Part shown: piece after piece, positions 49,452-58,845 of the stretch
Layout: every line of letters starts with the position of its first letter
Numbering within the stretch: the first letter of the stretch is position 1
NCBI GenBank assembly: GCA_002353205.1
Contig: DEJE01000007.1
Coordinates: 1 to 59,327, forward strand
Direction: 5' to 3'
DNA: 59,327 nucleotides
Source: Prevotella sp. UBA2756
Lineage (GTDB): Bacteria; Bacteroidota; Bacteroidia; Bacteroidales; Bacteroidaceae
The notes under the pieces: generated by a model
Database searches by the model: none
Told to the model about the DNA's origin: nothing
What the model saw: the letters and a program-made list of their open reading frames with translations, nothing else
Position numbers and translations under genes: made by a program

Positions 49452-52349
49452 TCAAATAAAGAGCTCTCCCATTGCCGTAGAAAGAGAGACCTTACACCTA
49501 TTACATATATCAGTTATGGTAGCTCCGTTTGCAGATAACCCATAGTAATTGTCTTCACTAATCAACACATATTCCCATTCGCGATTCATTCTTTCCTCAG
49601 GTTTCAGTTCGTTGATCTTCCTTGTCCACTCTACCGCTGCCGTTTGCTTTTGGCGTACGTTCTTGTCGAACAGTTTATCATTGCCTTTTGTCTCTATCAG
49701 GTACACATTTTCACTTGTAGCCACGATGAAGTCTGGATGATATGTAGCCATCAGTCCGTCACGCCTCATATAGTAGATGATGGCAAACGGATGCATATTC
49801 TCACTGATTTTCAAGAAACGTTCTACTTCACCGTCTTTGTCAAGGAAATCAATAAAGGCTTTTTCCAGACCTCCACCATGTGAGGGATAACCTTGACGCT
49901 CATAGATGGTCTTATGAGTTTCTATGGAATACGACTCGCGCATTTTGATTTCTGTGACGGAAGAGAAGCGAGTATGAATCACCTGCGCATCTGTTGTCAT
50001 GATGTTGTTCTGAAGGTTGAAGATGGCACGGGCCATCTCTTCGATAATATGCTTTGTAACAATGGCATCTTTTGAAAGCAAAATCTTCCAGTCGCTGCCA
50101 TTGAAGGGGCTGAAGGGCTGACCAAACAGCCGGGTGCGGATATATCTGTCTACTACGGCAATCGTCTGGGCCTCATTGATCTGCAAGTTCGGCACAGGCA
50201 TTTCTCTATGAGAAGTCACGCGGTCGAATCTTAGCGTAATAGTGCGTAGGAGTTTCTGTAGATACTCATTATAACTTGTAGCAGTAAACAGATTGGCCGT
50301 TACTTTATACCGTCCGAACTGCGTTTTTGAGATAGCTTCCTGAGAGATGAATGTTTCTCCATCCTGTGCCAAGAACTGGCGAAGCCTATCCAAAGGAAAA
50401 GCCGTAAATGGCTGGAGTGTTTTGATATCTATCTCAGCATCTTCCAACTCTTCTTCAGCTTCTCTCACAATGATGGGCCACTCAAAGTCGAATCGCTCAT
50501 AGTCTTCCCGCAAGCCTACTTTTATCAAGTCGCCAGTAGAACCACCTTCGCCAGTCTCGCCCGTTTCCTCAACAGCCAGACCTTGAGCAAACAGATCATC
50601 ATAGAATTGGATGAAGGCCGGGTGCTCTATGATGCTCAGCATGTCGATATAGGTCTTAGGTTGACTGTGCAGTTGCAACACGCGCTTGCGGTCATCCTCC
50701 TTGATACTCTGGTATTCCGGTTCTCTCCACATCAGACGCAAGCCTCGTCCGATAATTTGTTCCAATAGAATAGGAGCTTCAGAGGAGCGCAACGGCACTA
50801 TCACGCAGATGTTATTTACATCAAATCCCTCACGCAGCATCAAGACCGACACGATGACCTTGGGCTTCTGATATTTGTCGATGTCGAAGAGTTTCTTCTT
50901 GGTCTCTTTCCATTCTTCTTCCGACACTTCCCCTTTAGCATTGCTGTCGATGGTTACGACTTCATCCTGTGCCAGCCCTTCATCCAGCATCAGTTGATTC
51001 ACGTAGGGAGCAACCGACGTGTCCTCGCAGATGACGAGCATCTTCGGATTCTTCTTTTCATCGACTGCCGTAAACTCCGTTTCCAGTTTCTTCAGTTTGG
51101 CCAGTCCAGCACGAAGCATCAGCCGCTGCCCGTCGCTCAGGTCGCAAACCTTGTTGCGCTCATCACGCACGGCCTTATAGTCCAAGTCTTTCAGTTCTGT
51201 CAGTTCCTGGCGGCGGTCGAGCAACAACGTCTTAACCAATCCCTTGCGCATGGCCGTTGCCAAGTCGAAATCAACGATGATATGGGGGAAGAAGCACTTC
51301 TGCACTTTCTTGCCAGAGCCTCGTTGGTCGTAGGGCGTGGCTGAGAAGTCTATCTGGAAGAATCGTTCGCCTTTCTTTTCAGCGATGGCATTAAGGCCTT
51401 TCTGCCATTCCACCTCCTCTATTTCGCCATTGCGTTTCAACTCATGGATATGGTGAGCTTCGTCATTGATCACCATGATGTCGTCCAACTCAGCCAGATA
51501 TTCCAGTTCCGAGCCTCGCAGATAGCGGCGGTCCAACATGCCTAAGTCATTTCCAGCAGCTTTGCCAGGCCGAATAGGCAGCAGTTCGTTTATCATACCA
51601 GGAATATCTTTTGGCTGTGATTCATTCGGTTCATCCGCAATCTGGTTTTCAAACAAATGCCAGTTCGTCAAGGCAATCAGTCCGTCGCCTGTTGTCTTAC
51701 GTCCGATTCCTTCTTCTTTCGTCACCACATTGTTCTGGATAAACGAAAACACCTCTTGCCGATAATGTACAGGGATAAACACCTCCTGGTTCAGATAGAA
51801 GTCGTTTGTTTCGATATTGCGCTCCTCCTTGTCCCGCTCCATTCGTCCGCAGAAAGCATCCAGCAGGCGGTCATATACAATGAGCCCAGGTGCCACAATC
51901 AAAAAGTTCTTCGTGAAACGTCCGCTCTTTACATCCTCGTGACGAGCGTTCAGCATCTGCCACAGCAGCAGGGCATGCATCACCCACGTCTTACCCGTAC
52001 CCGTTGCCATCTTCACGGCATACTTGGGCATCTGGTATTTCTTCTGCCCCAGGGTGCCTAAGTCCACTATAGGCATCAGGTCGGGTGTCAGCCGTTCGTA
52101 GTATTCCATCACATTCCTTACGCCCATCACCTCGTGCAGATACACGATGTTGAGGATAGCCTGTCGTTGTCCTGCATGGAAGTTGCGATTGCGTAGCGAG
52201 CAATATTCTTCCGAGAACCAAAACTTCAGCAGCTCCTGCGTGGTCGGTGTCACCTGTTCCATCAGTTCGCCGCTTTCCCATGCAGCGTTTACCGTCTCAC
52301 TTAGCCTCTTGGCCAGTTCCAGTGAGGCGTTTGTATTGTTAATTTTCAT
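49452..52349 (-). CDS. Type III restriction enzyme, Res subunit
   Basis: A 965-aa SF2 helicase-nuclease: Walker A ATGTGKT (115-121), VINDEAHHIHEL (DEAH box), SATPYDQRGS, motif VI EQIIGRGLRLMW, then a C-terminal PD-(D/E)xK nuclease (YHPDFIVATSENVYLIETKG). With the Mod subunit upstream it would cut DNA lacking methylation after ATP-driven movement. The gene appears intact. It starts 9 bp after mod, right at an AT-rich repeat. Confidence 0.94.
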   Translation of the reverse strand: MKINNTNASLELAKRLSETVNAAWESGELMEQVTPTTQELLKFWFSEEYCSLRNRNFHAGQRQAILNIVYLHEVMGVRNVMEYYERLTPDLMPIVDLGTLGQKKYQMPKYAVKMATGTGKTWVMHALLLWQMLNARHEDVKSGRFTKNFLIVAPGLIVYDRLLDAFCGRMERDKEERNIETNDFYLNQEVFIPVHYRQEVFSFIQNNVVTKEEGIGRKTTGDGLIALTNWHLFENQIADEPNESQPKDIPGMINELLPIRPGKAAGNDLGMLDRRYLRGSELEYLAELDDIMVINDEAHHIHELKRNGEIEEVEWQKGLNAIAEKKGERFFQIDFSATPYDQRGSGKKVQKCFFPHIIVDFDLATAMRKGLVKTLLLDRRQELTELKDLDYKAVRDERNKVCDLSDGQRLMLRAGLAKLKKLETEFTAVDEKKNPKMLVICEDTSVAPYVNQLMLDEGLAQDEVVTIDSNAKGEVSEEEWKETKKKLFDIDKYQKPKVIVSVLMLREGFDVNNICVIVPLRSSEAPILLEQIIGRGLRLMWREPEYQSIKEDDRKRVLQLHSQPKTYIDMLSIIEHPAFIQFYDDLFAQGLAVEETGETGEGGSTGDLIKVGLREDYERFDFEWPIIVREAEEELEDAEIDIKTLQPFTAFPLDRLRQFLAQDGETFISQEAISKTQFGRYKVTANLFTATSYNEYLQKLLRTITLRFDRVTSHREMPVPNLQINEAQTIAVVDRYIRTRLFGQPFSPFNGSDWKILLSKDAIVTKHIIEEMARAIFNLQNNIMTTDAQVIHTRFSSVTEIKMRESYSIETHKTIYERQGYPSHGGGLEKAFIDFLDKDGEVERFLKISENMHPFAIIYYMRRDGLMATYHPDFIVATSENVYLIETKGNDKLFDKNVRQKQTAAVEWTRKINELKPEERMNREWEYVLISEDNYYGLSANGATITDICNRCKVSLSTAMGELFI

Positions 52350-52380
52350 AACTATGAACTATGAATTATGAACTATGAAC
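52350..52380. repeat. AT-rich repeat at the mod/res junction
   Basis: Tandem AACTATGAATTATGAACTAT units. Read on the minus strand they encode the last residues of Mod (FIVHNS) and supply its stop codon, then lead into the res start. The same unit flanks the repeat at 11391-11456. Confidence 0.75.
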
Positions 52381-54356
52381 TCTTCCACCACTTGACTCTC
52401 AAAACCAAACACATCAACAGCCTTGATACAAACCTTTCTCTGCGCCTTATGCGGCACACGGAGGCGAGTTTTATAGATACAATGCAACGGGTCGTTGTCG
52501 TTATCCACATTCTCCCGGTAGTCCTGCCACGTAGAGCGGAATGTTACGCCGTCGTAGTCGGGATCGATGCTCCAGTACTCTATCAGCGAGAGCGGGTCGC
52601 GCTCCAGTACCTTTTGAAGCTTCTCCTTGTCCTTATCATCCAATGGAATATTGTCGGGCGACAGTAGCACGTAGTTTTCTAACTCTACGACTATCTCGTC
52701 CTGCTCGCCCTGCTGCTTCACTACCAATGGCTTCGCAACCAAGTATTGCAGAGACGAGAAGCGCACCGACTTGTCGTCAATTAGTTTCTTGTAGCCCTTC
52801 TTGGCTAACTTATCCAGCAGGTCGGGCGGAATCACCAGCACCTCCACCTTTGAGTCCTGATACTTCTGGATGGCTGACGATATATCGAAAGCGAAGTTCC
52901 AGCCAAGCACCACCACCTTTTCCCAATCACCACCCAGCAGCGAGGCCTTGGCCTCAACGGCACGACGGATGGTTGCAGCCGTTGTCAGTCGGTTAGGCGA
53001 ATCGACCATCACCAGTGTTCGCGTTCCTTTGATATATCCGAAGTTGCGGTCGTTGGTCTGCTCTGGCGTGAAGGGTAGGGCACCATACAGTCCCAGCACC
53101 ACTTGGCTCAAATCGCCCACATGCTTATAGCGCTTGTTGTTGCGGAATGCCTCCTTCTGATAGTCGCCGATGCTCTGATAGAGGAATGGCTTTACCTCTT
53201 GGTCTATGAATCGCTTGCGCATCACCAGCGAGGCAGGCTTGCCGATGTCGCAGGTAATCCAACGCCTGCCCAATCGCTCGGCTACTGCTGCCGTTGTGCC
53301 GCTGCCGCCAAAGAAGTCGCAGACGAGGTCGCCGGAGTTGGAAGAATGCTCTATAATGCGTTCTAATAGTCTTTCCGGCTTTTGAGTGTCATAGTTTTGT
53401 ATTTCAGAGTGCCCCTTTTGATTCTCTTTATAGGCGCGAGGGTCTGCATAGACTTGTTGTATGTCTGACCAAACAGAAGAACAAGGCACCCCTTTACTTT
53501 CATCTAAATACTGACGTTCCCATATTATTTGTCCGTTAGCATCCTTCCCTCTCATTCGTTGCCTATATATGCGTCCATCTTCATCTGTAAATCTAAACCA
53601 ATCTTTAATATATTTTTCGGAGTATGGAAGGAAAACCTTATTTTCTGTTCTTTTAGAGTAATTCTTTGAATAATGAAATATACTCTCGTGCATTTTAACA
53701 AGTTTCGTTCCTGCTGCTCGTCCTCCCGATGGCGAACCATAGGCCCATATTATTTCATCAACAAAGTTTTCTTTGCCGAATATGTCATCAAGCATGATTT
53801 TTACATAATGTCCAATGTGCCAATCAATATGGAGATAAATACTGCTTCGCTCCGAGAGTATCTCCCTCATCAGAACAAGTCTTGGATAAATCATCTTCAG
53901 ATACGAAATAGTACCCTGCTCCCATGTATCTGCATATGCAAATTGTTCAATAACCGTCGGTTTCTGCTGAATATCCGTTCCTGGCAAAGATATCTTCGTC
54001 CGATAATCTGCCTTCGAATCAAACGGCGGATCAATATATATCAAATCGACTTTGCCGCGAAGCGAAGGGAGGCCTGTCTGAGCATCACCAGCAAGCAGAG
54101 CCTGCATCGCCAAGAGATTATCACCATAGATGAGGCGGTTCATCCACTCCCCATTGCCTCCTGCCATATTGAAGGCATTGGGAATCTGAGGCGAGCTACC
54201 CTTGAATAGTCCACTTACGTCCTTACTCGGCAGCACCAGTTCGTTGGTCTGCAAACCAATCTGCGTACCACTACTCAGCCGCTCCAATATCTGTGCAGCC
54301 TCACGCCTGCCCTCGCTCACGATGCGGGGCAGCTCTTCAATCAATGATTTAGCCAT
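52359..54356 (-). CDS. Type III DNA methyltransferase, Mod subunit
   Basis: A 665-aa beta-class DNA methyltransferase. Motif IV DPPF (109-112, in LIYIDPPFDSKADY) precedes motif I (VCDFFGGSGTTAAVA, about 345-360), the order expected for type III Mod. The target recognition region lies between (about 200-330). It methylates adenine at the recognition site and directs Res. The C-terminal FIVHNS and stop are repeat-encoded. I saw no simple-sequence tract that would suggest phase variation. Confidence 0.94.
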   Translation of the reverse strand: MAKSLIEELPRIVSEGRREAAQILERLSSGTQIGLQTNELVLPSKDVSGLFKGSSPQIPNAFNMAGGNGEWMNRLIYGDNLLAMQALLAGDAQTGLPSLRGKVDLIYIDPPFDSKADYRTKISLPGTDIQQKPTVIEQFAYADTWEQGTISYLKMIYPRLVLMREILSERSSIYLHIDWHIGHYVKIMLDDIFGKENFVDEIIWAYGSPSGGRAAGTKLVKMHESIFHYSKNYSKRTENKVFLPYSEKYIKDWFRFTDEDGRIYRQRMRGKDANGQIIWERQYLDESKGVPCSSVWSDIQQVYADPRAYKENQKGHSEIQNYDTQKPERLLERIIEHSSNSGDLVCDFFGGSGTTAAVAERLGRRWITCDIGKPASLVMRKRFIDQEVKPFLYQSIGDYQKEAFRNNKRYKHVGDLSQVVLGLYGALPFTPEQTNDRNFGYIKGTRTLVMVDSPNRLTTAATIRRAVEAKASLLGGDWEKVVVLGWNFAFDISSAIQKYQDSKVEVLVIPPDLLDKLAKKGYKKLIDDKSVRFSSLQYLVAKPLVVKQQGEQDEIVVELENYVLLSPDNIPLDDKDKEKLQKVLERDPLSLIEYWSIDPDYDGVTFRSTWQDYRENVDNDNDPLHCIYKTRLRVPHKAQRKVCIKAVDVFGFESQVVEEFIVHNS

Positions 54357-54359
54357 GTA

Positions 54360-54500
54360 GCATTATAGATTTATAATGCGCCGAGCCACCAAACAAAACC
54401 TGTTCCCTACAAGCACCCTTCCTGTTGTTCAGCCGAATTTGCAATTCGGCTGCATTGAATATAAGCATTTGTAATGCGATAGGCGGATTGCAAATCCAAA
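54360..54500. repeat. Cluster of short palindromes
   Basis: Four palindromes in 140 bp: GCATTATA-GATT-TATAATGC (54360-54379), CAGCCGAAT-TTGCA-ATTCGGCTG (54430-54452), GCATTTGTAATGC (about 54467-54479) and GGATTGCAAATCC (about 54485-54497). They share an ATT(T)G(C)AAT-like centre with different arms. No gene lies here. Confidence 0.6.
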
Positions 54501-54539
54501 CGAACAAAGCGGACACAAAACGTGGACGAATCCCCGTTC

Positions 54540-54658
54540 AGTGTTCCAGGTACTTGCAGGAAACCTATGTTACAGAAACAGGAAAACGCCCACTATATCA
54601 GTAGGCGTTACCATTATTACTGTAACATGTTCTTTCTACCTGCAAGTTTCGGAACACT
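54540..54658. mobile_element. MITE-like 119-bp imperfect inverted repeat
   Basis: The left arm AGTGTTCC (54540), ACTTGCAGG (54552), ATGTTACAG (54567) mirrors the right arm CTGTAACAT (54620), CCTGCAAGT (54639), GGAACACT (54651), with spacers differing by a few bases. A hairpin AACGCC/GGCGTT (54585/54604) sits at the centre. It has no coding capacity and could be a MITE or a recombination site. The rest of 54659-54794 shows nothing else. Confidence 0.5.
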
Positions 54659-54794
54659 TTGAATAATAGCCAACGCTAATGTTTTTACCCACGAAAGTCG
54701 CACCACCGCTTTCACCAAAGCATAATGATGATGCATGATGCAAAATTACGAAAAGTTTCAGAATTCTGCAAAAGAAACGACAAGTTTTTCTAAC

Positions 54795-57320
54795 TCAGAG
54801 CTTTCTAATCACTTTCAGGAGCTGCTCTCCCAAGTGGATGGTGTAGCCCTGCTGGACGAAGAGGACCCTGTTGAAGGTGTCGCAGACGAGGAATATGGGT
54901 AGCTGCGATGACGGCAGCTTCAGCTGTCCTCGTATCTCTGACAGACATTTCCCGTCGGCGTCGACGCCCCACAGCACGTTGGACGGCAGCTGCGGGAACT
55001 CGCTGAAATTGAAACGCCGGGCGTCGTCGTCGCTCTCGAAGAGCAACAGCATTTTCCGCCCCCACGCCTCCAGGTCCTTCCGACAGGCGCTGATGTCGCG
55101 GAGGGCGTGGTTTGTGGGCTCCTGATTGGGGGCCACGATGCCTACGACGTAGTAGCCTCGTCCGGTCGTGCTCAGCAGCGAACGCCCCTGCGCTCCTTCG
55201 GCAAGAGGCCGATAGACATTCTCGGCGTTGAACGAGCCGACGACCTGCACGCCGTCCTTGTCCTCGCGCAGGGTGAAATGGCACGTGGCGGTCGGCACGG
55301 GGCTTTTTATGCGCTGTATGCGCGCCAGCACCTTGCCGTTGGCCATGCGCGTTCCCGTCGTGAGCAGATAGTCGCACTGCGAGTCGGGTAGGGTTATGCC
55401 CTGACTGAAGTCTCGCTTCCACGTAGCCTCTTCAGGATAGGTCAGCAGTTGCGCGCGACCCTCTGTAAGCCGGCTCAGCGTGAAGTGAATGTAGTATTTC
55501 GGATCGTCGCAGTAGTCGGCAGGCTGGTAGTCGAGATAGAGCGTTGCCGTCTGTTTCCGCGATGAACGTTCTTCGCTCTTTCCGAAGGTTACGTCGTGCC
55601 AGCTGCCCTCGGCATAGTATTGCAGCGCTCCGTCCACTTCGTTGATGCGTGCGGGGAAGCCCAGGCTGCGGCATGCGCTGACGAAGAAGATCTTGCGTCC
55701 GAGATCGTCTGTCACACGGTGTCTGTAGACGCTCATCGGGCGCATACGCAACTGCTGGGGGTTGCGGTCGTTGTCCAGTCGGATGCTGTCAGCGCACCAT
55801 GCCACCATGGCTTCCGGGCTCTTGATCTTGTCTGCGAGAGCTTTGCGGAAGAAGGCTTTGTAGGGTGTCAGCCACTCGTTCTCCACGCGGGGACATAGCA
55901 CGTAGCGACAGTAAAGCTCCGTCGTGTCGGTCGGAGCCGATTCGTTGTCGCGCAGCACCTGCAGCTCTACGTCGCGCAGGTCTTTCTCCGAGAGCACCTG
56001 CAGCAGCCGCTCTGCCATCGTGCGGTTCGCTGTTTCGTTCAGGAAACGGCTGATGACCTCATGGTTGCCGCGCCATTTCTCCACGGGCATGGTCCGTTCG
56101 TAAGCGTGGCGTATGCTGTCTTCGGTGTTCAGGCGTCGGTTGTTCTCCGCCCGTTGTTCCTTAGTCACGGCAGGGAGCACAGCCGATGGCTGAGGTGGCG
56201 TCATGTCTAAGATGAGGTCCGAAGGCAGCGGATTGTCTCCGAGCGTCATGTTCGCGATACTGTCTTTCCCGAAAGTGACCTTGCGGATGGCGGTGCGGCC
56301 GTCTTTCGACACCCAGAGGAGCATATCGCCCAGACCAGCGGAAAGCGATGCACGTCCTGAACCATCGGTTGTCTTCTGTACCACGGTGTAGAATTCGGCG
56401 TAGTTGTACAGCTTGAACTCCACTAGCGCCCCCGAAACGGCTCTGCCCTCCACGTCGTTCACTTGCACCGTCAGTCGTGCCGTCGGTGCGTAGTTGCTCG
56501 TCACGTTGATCTCGGTGTAGCACGGCGTACGACTGACGACTTCCTCCGGACCATCGTAGTCGCCGAAGACCTTGGTGTGCATGAGCATGCCGCGCGAGGC
56601 GCTCTCGTTGAACCAGCCCAGGTTGAGCCCAGGTTCGGGCTCGCAGGCTCCGAGAAAATGCCACCGTCCGTCGGCCCATGCCTCGACCCATGCGTGGTTG
56701 TCGTCGGTGTGGGCCCATCGCGGCGTGTAAACCTGTCGTGCCGGTATGCAGACGGCGCGCAGGGCTGCCACGAGCAGTGTCGATTCCTCGCCGCAACGCC
56801 CGTATGCCGTGCGGAGTGTGGCCAGGGGGCTGCTTGTGCGGGCGTCGGTTGGTCGGTAGGTGACGTGCTCGTGGCACCAGTGGTTCACCTCCAGGATAGC
56901 CTCCGACATGCTCAGATGAGCCACGCGCTCGCGCAGTTCGGCATAGAGTGCCACGCGGCTGCTGTCGAGCGTCTCGTTGTTCACCCTCACCGGCAGCACA
57001 AAATGTTGGAATTCACGTTCCGGCACCGTCGGTCCCCACGGCATCTCGCGACGTGAGCGCATTGCCGCCGTCACGTTCTCGCGGTAGAAGGCCGGTTCGT
57101 AGTCGCAGCGGTCGGGCAGCGCCATGTATCGGTACAAGAATGCCATGTAGGCCGACCTCTGCTCATCCTCCAACGGAATTGTGGCATGGAGGGGGAGGAG
57201 CGATATGAGACAGAGAAACAGGAGCCAAAGTCGCGCGCTGTTGTGTGATAGCGTGTGGCTTGGTATGAGAACGCTCGGCTTCACTCGTTTGTCCATACAA
57301 TTATTCAGTCTGCCTTTCAC
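54795..57320 (-). CDS. Exported transglutaminase-like protein
   Basis: About 841 aa (GTG 57320; or ATG 57296). A signal/TM segment (RLWLLFLCLISLLPLHA) is followed by a transglutaminase-like core with Cys176 (YGRCGEES), His209 (DNHAWVEAW) and Asp217 (ADG). A beta domain (about 275-370) and a long C-terminal half follow, with a redox-like or carboxypeptidase-regulatory flavour (GQLKLPSSQLPIFLVCDTFN). Many such proteins are peptidases rather than cross-linkers. GTG 57320 overlaps the upstream stop by 4 nt (GTGA). Confidence 0.85.
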   Translation of the reverse strand: MKGRLNNCMDKRVKPSVLIPSHTLSHNSARLWLLFLCLISLLPLHATIPLEDEQRSAYMAFLYRYMALPDRCDYEPAFYRENVTAAMRSRREMPWGPTVPEREFQHFVLPVRVNNETLDSSRVALYAELRERVAHLSMSEAILEVNHWCHEHVTYRPTDARTSSPLATLRTAYGRCGEESTLLVAALRAVCIPARQVYTPRWAHTDDNHAWVEAWADGRWHFLGACEPEPGLNLGWFNESASRGMLMHTKVFGDYDGPEEVVSRTPCYTEINVTSNYAPTARLTVQVNDVEGRAVSGALVEFKLYNYAEFYTVVQKTTDGSGRASLSAGLGDMLLWVSKDGRTAIRKVTFGKDSIANMTLGDNPLPSDLILDMTPPQPSAVLPAVTKEQRAENNRRLNTEDSIRHAYERTMPVEKWRGNHEVISRFLNETANRTMAERLLQVLSEKDLRDVELQVLRDNESAPTDTTELYCRYVLCPRVENEWLTPYKAFFRKALADKIKSPEAMVAWCADSIRLDNDRNPQQLRMRPMSVYRHRVTDDLGRKIFFVSACRSLGFPARINEVDGALQYYAEGSWHDVTFGKSEERSSRKQTATLYLDYQPADYCDDPKYYIHFTLSRLTEGRAQLLTYPEEATWKRDFSQGITLPDSQCDYLLTTGTRMANGKVLARIQRIKSPVPTATCHFTLREDKDGVQVVGSFNAENVYRPLAEGAQGRSLLSTTGRGYYVVGIVAPNQEPTNHALRDISACRKDLEAWGRKMLLLFESDDDARRFNFSEFPQLPSNVLWGVDADGKCLSEIRGQLKLPSSQLPIFLVCDTFNRVLFVQQGYTIHLGEQLLKVIRKL

Positions 57321-57529
57321 TCGTCTTCGGTTATTTCTTCCTCGTCAACATCTTCCCATGGATCGAAATCGTTGTCCTTCGAGAGAAACTCGCCAGGCCC
57401 AATCTGATCGTCATCGCTGATGGGGAGCGATTGCGTATTCTCGCCTGATGCTGATAGTAGGGGTGTTTGAAGTTTGTACAGGAAAACAATCGGTTGGATG
57501 TATGCTTTCATGTCTTTTTCGTTTGTCAT
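57317..57529 (-). CDS. Short acidic protein with conserved Prevotella-type N-terminus
   Basis: A 70-aa (or 64 from Met7) protein. The N-terminal part (MKAYIQPIVFLYKLQTPLLS) resembles a widespread set of short Bacteroidota proteins with a K-Y-x-x-P...LL-x-x-S pattern; the C-terminus is highly acidic (DFDPWEDVDEEEITEDE). There is no signal peptide. It overlaps both neighbours by 4 nt, so all three are translated together. It might be a precursor or adaptor for the exported partners, which is inference. Confidence 0.75.
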   Translation of the reverse strand: MTNEKDMKAYIQPIVFLYKLQTPLLSASGENTQSLPISDDDQIGPGEFLSKDNDFDPWEDVDEEEITEDE

Positions 57530-58671
57530 TCAACAAAAACCTTCTTTCTTTGGTGAATGTACAGTCCTCGTTGCGGATTCGTGACCTGCTGACCTTTCAG
57601 GTTGTACCATCTGTCGCTTTGCTTTACCTTTTGGGAAAGCTCCACGATACTGGTTGTCACGTCGTCTTCCTCAGCCGAGTCGAATCCCATGAACTCCTTG
57701 GCGGCGGTGCCGTTGGCAATCTTCAGATAGGGCTTGTCTTTCGGAACTGCGACACCGCTTTTTACGATATAGAAGCCGACGCCTTGCGTCTTGTTCCCCA
57801 AAGCATAGATGGTCTTCCCGTCGCCTTTTACGCTACCATCTGATGGCAACAGCTTGTTCTCCTCGTTGTTTGTCAATGTTGTTTCAGATGGGAAGATCGG
57901 GTAGAACTGCTTTCCCTGTTCTTGGGCAAACAAGACGACTCCTTCTCCCTGAGCTGCCTTGTCGACTTCCTTTAAGGTCACATTTTCTGAAATATCGCTC
58001 ACAATGAACCCTTTCAGTCCGATGTTGCCGACCGTGAAATCAGCATCATGCGGAAGAACTGTTGCGGTATAGAAAGGATCTTCTATCTTGAGCGCAATCG
58101 CATTGGGAACTTTGCGGCAGAGGACGCCAAGGCAATCCTTGGACGAGGATACACCGTATGCCCCAAATTTATTACTGTCGTAGTATATGAAATATCCGGA
58201 TTCGATATTTTTCAAACAAATACCATTAAACGAGCTTGTGCGCAGCTCCCATTGTTTTCTCGTTACTTGATTATCTGTCTCGTTGGCAAGTATAAGATAA
58301 TTGCCGCTGTTATTATATAAATACTGTTCTTGGTTGGCCAGCTTGACCAGATAGGTGTTAGCTTTTCCTTCTACGGGAATCAGCTTGAATTCTGCAGGAA
58401 TGTCCTTCTTCGTTTGTTTTTCATGAATGTATATTTCCCCTTTATCATCGTTGATTTGTTTTTTGTATAAACTTGCAGCTTCCATGTAGTTGGTGTTGTA
58501 AGTATTACCGTTTATTGCACTTGTGGAAACCACATCTTTCTTTTTCCCATATATAATAAAGGTGTCATCGGTATTAATATCCTTGAGTAAGGTAACAATC
58601 TGGTATACGCCCTGACTGAAGGCCAAGGATGTCAGGCTTAATAGCGTCGATAAAATGAATGTCCTCTTCAT
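57526..58671 (-). CDS. Exported protein with Prevotella-type C-terminal sorting tail
   Basis: A 381-aa protein: signal peptide (RTFILSTLLSLTSLAFS), a beta-rich body (GVYQIVTLLKDINTDDTFII) and a C-terminal tail WYNLKGQQVTNPQRGLYIHQ ending RKKVFVE, typical of Prevotella surface proteins. It is the first gene of the three-gene overlapping set (ATGA overlap with the short acidic gene). A -7 box TAACTTTG is at 58699-58706 (minus). Function unknown. Confidence 0.8.
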   Translation of the reverse strand: MKRTFILSTLLSLTSLAFSQGVYQIVTLLKDINTDDTFIIYGKKKDVVSTSAINGNTYNTNYMEAASLYKKQINDDKGEIYIHEKQTKKDIPAEFKLIPVEGKANTYLVKLANQEQYLYNNSGNYLILANETDNQVTRKQWELRTSSFNGICLKNIESGYFIYYDSNKFGAYGVSSSKDCLGVLCRKVPNAIALKIEDPFYTATVLPHDADFTVGNIGLKGFIVSDISENVTLKEVDKAAQGEGVVLFAQEQGKQFYPIFPSETTLTNNEENKLLPSDGSVKGDGKTIYALGNKTQGVGFYIVKSGVAVPKDKPYLKIANGTAAKEFMGFDSAEEDDVTTSIVELSQKVKQSDRWYNLKGQQVTNPQRGLYIHQRKKVFVE

Positions 58672-58698
58672 GGTTCTTTTCTCTTTAGATACTTAATG

Positions 58699-58706
58699 CA
58701 AAGTTA
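58699..58706 (-). promoter_or_regulatory. -7 box of the three-gene operon
   Basis: TAACTTTG on the minus strand, 27 nt before the ATG at 58671. The -33 element is not obvious. Confidence 0.5.
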
Positions 58707-58845
58707 ATTATTATTCTTTTAGTTCACTTTTTTAGTTAACAATATTTATATCTAATATTCGGTGCGAGCCCACGCACATTGTCTTTTCCCTTGCTATCGA
58801 CATCGTTTCCAACGGTCGTTCCAGCCACTTTGCCCGGCCAATATC

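Noticed and set aside
52359..54356. Phase-variable mod gene
   Set aside because: I looked for simple-sequence tracts in mod and its upstream region and saw none; the AT-rich repeat lies only at its end.
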